From: Elysia marginata
Taxonomy: Eukaryota; Mollusca; Gastropoda; Plakobranchidae
Direction: 5' to 3'
Length of the DNA stretch: 23,565 nucleotides
Assembly (NCBI GenBank): GCA_019649035.1
Contig: BMAT01010138.1
Coordinates: forward strand, 70,803-94,367
Below are positions 19,358-23,565 of the stretch, piece by piece (positions within the stretch are counted from its first letter, which is position 1; each line of letters begins with the position of its first letter). The notes under the pieces are model-generated. The model was not told the DNA's origin. It worked only from the letters and a program-made list of their open reading frames with translations, and searched no databases. A program made the translations under genes and the position numbers.

Positions 19358-20130
19358 AGGATTGTAACTGTATTACAAAGAGAAGTATTGTTGCTGCAGG
19401 CAGTAATTTTAGGAGTGCGACTGTATATTTGGGAGGATTGTATAACCAGTTTTTGCATTCTATGCCTCGCAATCAGTGCAAAATTTATGTGTCACTACCT
19501 TCCTATTCCAAGGCGTTAATATTTCCAAAAATGGACCTCCAGACTCCAAGTGTTACAAACTGCATGACTTTATCATGTTTTGAAAACAAAAGATTAAAGG
19601 TGTTTTTTCAATATGGAAAAGTAGAGAAACAAATAGCAATATACTTTAAAAAGAGTTTCCTCCAATTACATTTTTCCACTTTCGACCCATTTGACCATGT
19701 CGCAAGACGAAAATAGATACACGGAAAGATAATTATGAAGTTGAGAAAGAAGAAGATAATATTATAATGGAATGTAGCTAGATACTTACATCAATGGCTC
19801 GAGAGATGCTGATTGGTAATTTTATGCAGTGTATTATCATAAAATTAAAGGATGGCAACAGTTGATACAGCCTTACTTATTAACCGGCTACAACCTACAC
19901 ATTAATTATTAGTTTTTGCCACATTTGGAAAACTTTGTAAACATTGTTTGTAATGTTTTCTGTTTAAAAAAACAAATTAAACATTGTCAAAACTGTTATA
20001 ACAAGTTTTACTTGCTTTGTAAACGCAATGTTTAGACCATAGAGAGGCTAGAACTTTTTATCCTGTCCAATGAAGGTCATAAAATACGCTGTAAAGTAAA
20101 GTCAAAATAAACCTCAATTATGTTAAAATT
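19358..20130 (+). other. Putative 3' UTR of the cysteine-rich gene
   Basis: AT-rich sequence after the stop. ATTAAA variants occur at 19593-19598 and 19844-19849, and a canonical AATAAA at 20106-20111, so the 3' UTR would be roughly 250, 500 or 770 nt. A 124-codon open frame (19342-19716) overlaps the stop in another frame. It is Lys/Phe/Ser-rich without known motifs and is most likely chance. Confidence 0.4.
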
Positions 20131-20818
20131 TTGGCCTGCGCTTTATAAGTTTAATGTTGTTGCCCAAAATTATCAACATGACAAAAATGTTTTGCTTATA
20201 AGCCTGTATACCCAACGTAAGATAGATAAACCCTGTTGGCGTTCTCAAATCAAATGCTCTGTACGGTAGACACCGAAAGAGTTAAAAGTTCGGCAACAAG
20301 ATTCACCTACCTTATATTTAATAGCTTAGATATAGGTGCAGATTTAACTGTTAAACAACTGTATAGATTTCACAAACATTATAGGCTGTAAAACACATTT
20401 AGAGTCAATAATGTTGTAGTATAAACACATTCCTTAGTATACAAAACACCATAAAAATGGGAAAAAAACGCATTTGGTGTATAAAACACATTAAAATTTA
20501 AAATAACTTAAGATATAAACGATTTAAAGAGAAAATTATAAAATTTCATGTACAAAGAGTAGACTTCAATGAAGAATATTTTTAGAATTAAAGGGATGCG
20601 TTTTTTTCCCCTAATTTTGACTTTTTTTTTCTGTCAAAAAACGTTTCTGCAAAACCTTACATTTAAATAGTCATTGATAAGTTTTTCATTTATTATATGT
20701 TTTCCATTTTTCATACTTTAAAACTGTAATAATAGACTCGATACGGGTTCACTAAAATTTCAAAGAAAGCAAATTTTGTCTCCATCACTACAATCTAAGA
20801 GAATGTAATAAAATTTAA
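20131..20818. other. Intergenic AT-rich sequence
   Basis: No gene seen. Around 20390-20500 the words AAAACACATT, ACACCAT and TGGTGT recur, a weak local repeat. No family assigned. Confidence 0.5.
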
Positions 20819-21132
20819 AGCTTCACATGACTAATAAGGAACCTGCTCTCCTGCCCTAGACCAATCTGGACCACCTCGGCCCCCCCTCACCCGTTTCTAA
20901 ACTTCGTTTGTCAAATTCTGCCTTTTAAAAGTAGAATTTAAATTAGATCTAGGTGAAGAGTCTAGATTTAATTCCTAAAATTATGACTCAAATCTAGAAA
21001 CTGCTCTACATAATCAAAATTTAGATCTGGACCTAGAAGATAATTATCCTAATGTATAGTTTAGAGAAACGATGAGCCCTAGATTAGCCCTAGATCTTGC
21101 CTAGGTTTTGGGCGTCGTGATTTCTTCCATTC
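20819..21132. repeat. Direct repeat copy 1 (~310 bp)
   Basis: Begins AGCTTCACATGACTAATAAG and ends near GGTTTTGGGC...GATTTCTTC. The same sequence recurs in the same orientation 712 bp downstream with indels and substitutions. It is rich in CTAGA/TAGATC words. TCTAGATTT and AAATCTAGA inside it form an inverted pair. No coding capacity. Confidence 0.85.
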
Positions 21133-21177
21133 TAGGCTTTGCATGTTAAGTTTTATTCTACTTTTTAAATGTGAAGC

Positions 21178-21475
21178 ATACTGAACGTCCATGACTCGCG
21201 CCAATTTGAGTCGAATTTTGCAATATTCACATTATGAAGTCCTCCATATCTGACGCGATCGGGACGCACGCAGTAACGGATGCTACGAGTCAACGTCCAA
21301 ATCGCATCTTAGATGCGAAAATTGCATTAAATGAAGGAAATCCAGCGTCCTCGCCGCCAGCCACGCTAAGTATTCAAAATATTTGGCGGATACAGATATC
21401 TTTGCTGTGGCCGCCGGCAAGTCCCGCCGTAGCTAAAAACTATGACACACACACAAAAATAAAATAGGTCTAAAA
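21178..21475. other. CpG-richer island between the direct repeats
   Basis: Several CGCG, CGAT, CGGA and GCCGCC words raise G+C and CpG well above the flanks. A + open frame (21234-21467) reads MKSSISDAIGTHAVTDATSQ then RPNRILDAKIALNEGNP. It is unusually balanced for this region but has no recognised domain and no clear splice sites. It could be the internal part of a repeat unit, a promoter-like CpG patch or an exon remnant. Confidence 0.3.
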
Positions 21476-21530
21476 ACTATACACAAAAATCGTCATGCTG
21501 TCGCAATGTTCATGTTATATGGCACCAAAC

Positions 21531-21823
21531 AGCTTCACATGACTAATAAGCAACCGGATCTCCTGCGATCGACATCCCCCACCTCCTCGACCCCTCCCTG
21601 CTTCTGAACTTCGTTTGTTAAAGTCTGCTTTTTTTTAAATTAGCATGTAAGGTAGATCTCATTGAAGCACCTAAAAATTTGATTTCTAAAAATATGACCT
21701 AAATCTAGAAACTGCCCAACATAATAAAAATTTATATCTGGACCTAGAAGATATCATAATCTAGAGTCTAGATTAGCCCTAGATCTTTGCCTAGGTTTTG
21801 GGTGCCATGATTTCTTCAGTTCT
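21531..21823. repeat. Direct repeat copy 2 (~295 bp)
   Basis: Same start (AGCTTCACATGACTAATAAG) and same end block (GCCTAGGTTTTGGGTGCCATG...) as copy 1. Shorter by about 20 bp through indels. With copy 1 it encloses about 400 bp. The pair could be a tandem duplication of a ~712-bp unit, two insertions of one family, or the terminal repeats of a small non-autonomous element. No TG...CA ends are seen. Confidence 0.85.
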
Positions 21824-22367
21824 TGCATTATTTAGAGGATTCCTCGGTGCAACCAGCGTCCTTATAGCAGTGTGGATGTTAACAGTGGACCACCGTTTGA
21901 GCCGAGTGCCCTCAGGGCATGTGCCCAAGACTCCACGTGGATAATTCACGAGGCGTATGTTACAGACGAACTATTTTAAAACCTGCCAGACCCACTAACC
22001 ATAGGTGTTTATTGAAAAGCAAAACTCCGCGTGCCTTTAAGAAAAGAGAAAACAAAAGGTGTGACTACTACTCCTACGCTACCCCTACCCTTACCCCTAC
22101 GCAGAACATAAGCCTTGGTTCCTCACTCTCTTATAAACATCTTGGATACAATTTTACACGCAGCTTCTATTTAAAATATTAGGTTATTTTTTTGGACGTA
22201 ATACTCACTCTGTTAAGTTCTCTGTAGATCTTTTTCTGAAAGCCTTCATCTAGTTCCAGAATAACACTTTTTCTTATTTGATATACGGAGATATAATTAT
22301 TTCTAACCTTACAACGTTTAAAATTTTTTCAACGTTTTACGAAACGATAGTAAAATTTTGTTGATTT
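21824..22367. other. Sequence right of the direct repeats, no gene recognised
   Basis: The first 200 bp are moderately GC-richer (GCAACCAGCGTCC, GTGCCCTCAGGGCATGTG). CTACCCCTACCC-type words occur near 22075-22100. An 87-codon + ORF (21919-22182) has no recognisable motif. A minus GTGAGT donor-like site at 22208 closes an open stretch of about 39 codons, but no acceptor supports an exon. Confidence 0.4.
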
Positions 22368-22470
22368 AAAATATGGTTGCACAAGAACAAAACATAAACC
22401 TTTAAACGGTGTTCTCTAAAAATGTAGTTGCAAAAGAACAATTAATATAAACCTTTAAACGGTGTTTTCT
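22368..22470. repeat. Two-copy tandem repeat, unit 51-53 bp
   Basis: The block GTTGCA.AAGAACA..., with ATAAACCTTTAAACGGTGTT following, occurs twice in direct succession (first GTTGC at about 22377, second at about 22427). The copies differ by a few bases and a 2-bp indel. Non-coding. Confidence 0.8.
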
Positions 22471-23565
22471 TAAAAAATAAAATCTTCGACATACGCTTCA
22501 ATCACCTTGGACGGATGAAATTTTAGTAACTCGGCAAGTATTCAGAAATTTAGACTTACAAATTCATACCGCCAACCGTTCTGGCCTGTCACTTGATTCT
22601 TACTATTGGTTCGGGACTGTAAAGCAAAGGTGCTTTAAGAGTGCTTTGTAGGTTTTTTTTTAATATTTTTTCTTTTAGCTTTGGAACTGGATTGCTATAT
22701 GCAAGTAAACGGTATTTTGAAAGACACTTCCCAAGAAAGAAAAGTAATTTTGTTGAATCCAAAGATCCACTTCCAAAAGGACAGATCCTTTAAGCTAAAA
22801 TATAAAAATTAAATGTAGCCTAGAATTAGAAATCGCACTATTTTTAACCCAACTACACGAAGAGTCCCCTAACAGAAGCAGCATGAAAAAAGTTTGTTTT
22901 ATTACAGACTGAGCCTCTGATCTCGAATCAGCTAGGCTTTAAAGAGATCCATTTCCCATTATTGCATGAAATTTGACATTTCGCGTCCTAGCATTGTAAA
23001 TTATACGTTTTTGCAAATATCAACTTTTAAAATTAACTGGGTGCAAAACTCTTCGTTTTTAGGCTCATTTTTAACCTCCCTGTACGCCATTTGCAACCAA
23101 CTCGAGTTGCGACAGAGTTTATACCAGTTGCGAGACATATAATTCTCCCCTGTGCTAGTAATAGAATAATTATTATTGTGGCACATTTATATACCTGTTT
23201 GATATAACCGAAGAGAAGGCAAAAAGATGTCTTTGACATCGTTGTACGATAAATTTCAAAATGTATTCATTTAAACTCAGACTATTTCTTACAAACTTCA
23301 TCTCCAACCTTGACCAGCTGGAACTTGTTTGTCACAACTTGTTATTACAACAGCTGAGGTGCAAACTTGGTCACATGTTTTTTTGTCTGGCGGGATGTAA
23401 TTACTTTTTCCAAACCGTGTAAATGCCATCGCTTGCCTTCAATCTCTTTGTGGTGTTATAACCCAACAAAAAAACCTTTGTTCTAGCCAAATCAGTAGAA
23501 CTTAGTTTGAATTTCGTAGTTCAATTACGAAATATAATTGTAAAACTATTGGTTCATAATGTAAT
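22471..23565. other. Intergenic AT-rich tail, no gene seen
   Basis: Two overlapping minus ORFs near 23001-23239 are 61-68 codons, in different frames, and lack recognisable motifs. ACTCGAGT near 23100 and repeats of AACTTGTT near 23325-23345 are minor words. Nothing further supported. Confidence 0.5.

Noticed and set aside
19342-19716. 124-codon + ORF after the gene's stop
   Set aside because: Different frame from the terminal exon, no own start context or recognised motif; fits a 3' UTR chance ORF.
22209-22330. Minus open stretch with KSVILELDEGFQKKIYRELN before a GTGAGT donor
   Set aside because: No credible acceptor, Lys/Ile-rich composition expected of AT-rich DNA, and it adjoins the tandem-repeat region.
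1-23565. CRISPR array, bacterial operon, phage or retroviral provirus
   Set aside because: No regularly spaced repeats with unique spacers, no dense ORFs, and no gag, protease, integrase or envelope motifs found; the sequence is eukaryotic intron-type DNA.

Overview
The window reads as an animal nuclear genome. It is AT-rich and intron-dominated, dense in microsatellites ((GA)n, (TTC)n, CTCT/CTAT tracts, a 15-bp minisatellite) and in decayed non-LTR retrotransposons. There is no operon structure, no long ORF and no rRNA or tRNA. The two better-preserved LINE remains have C-terminal motifs of the kind common in molluscs and other marine invertebrates. A gastropod or other lophotrochozoan is my best guess from composition and repeat types, and it is unproven.

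The main gene is on the + strand and spans almost the whole window. Four short exons (390-733, 3739-3777, 4291-4365, 19188-19357) each have consensus splice sites and join with matching phase-1 introns into one open frame. The frame enters from beyond the left edge and ends at TGA 19355-19357. The 208 visible residues comprise a Pro/Thr/Ser-rich linker, two dibasic sites, and a compact C-terminal region with 11 cysteines. It looks like the C-terminal part of an extracellular or secreted protein. I do not recognise the family. A fifth 42-nt exon at 11820-11861 fits the same phase and may be a cassette exon.

The 14.8-kb third intron holds most of the rest. It contains a worn RTE-type LINE (+) ending in a (GAT)n tail, a probable LINE C-terminus fragment (-), a ~215-bp foldback MITE-like palindrome, a 149-bp assembly gap, and a 5'-truncated LINE (+). 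On its minus strand lies a phase-compatible exon pair (15618-15519 and 12501-12386). Joined, these give 71 residues with repeated YxNA tyrosine motifs and a C-terminal NYYTS, resembling the end of a receptor tail or a small signalling protein nested antisense in the intron.

Right of the main gene there is a probable 3' UTR (canonical poly(A) signal at 20106), then a pair of ~300-bp direct repeats 712 bp apart enclosing a CpG-richer island, then AT-rich sequence with a small ~52-bp tandem duplication. The items most worth checking are the four-exon cysteine-rich gene, the antisense exon pair, the foldback element, the duplicated 300-bp block and a tight G-quadruplex motif in intron 1.
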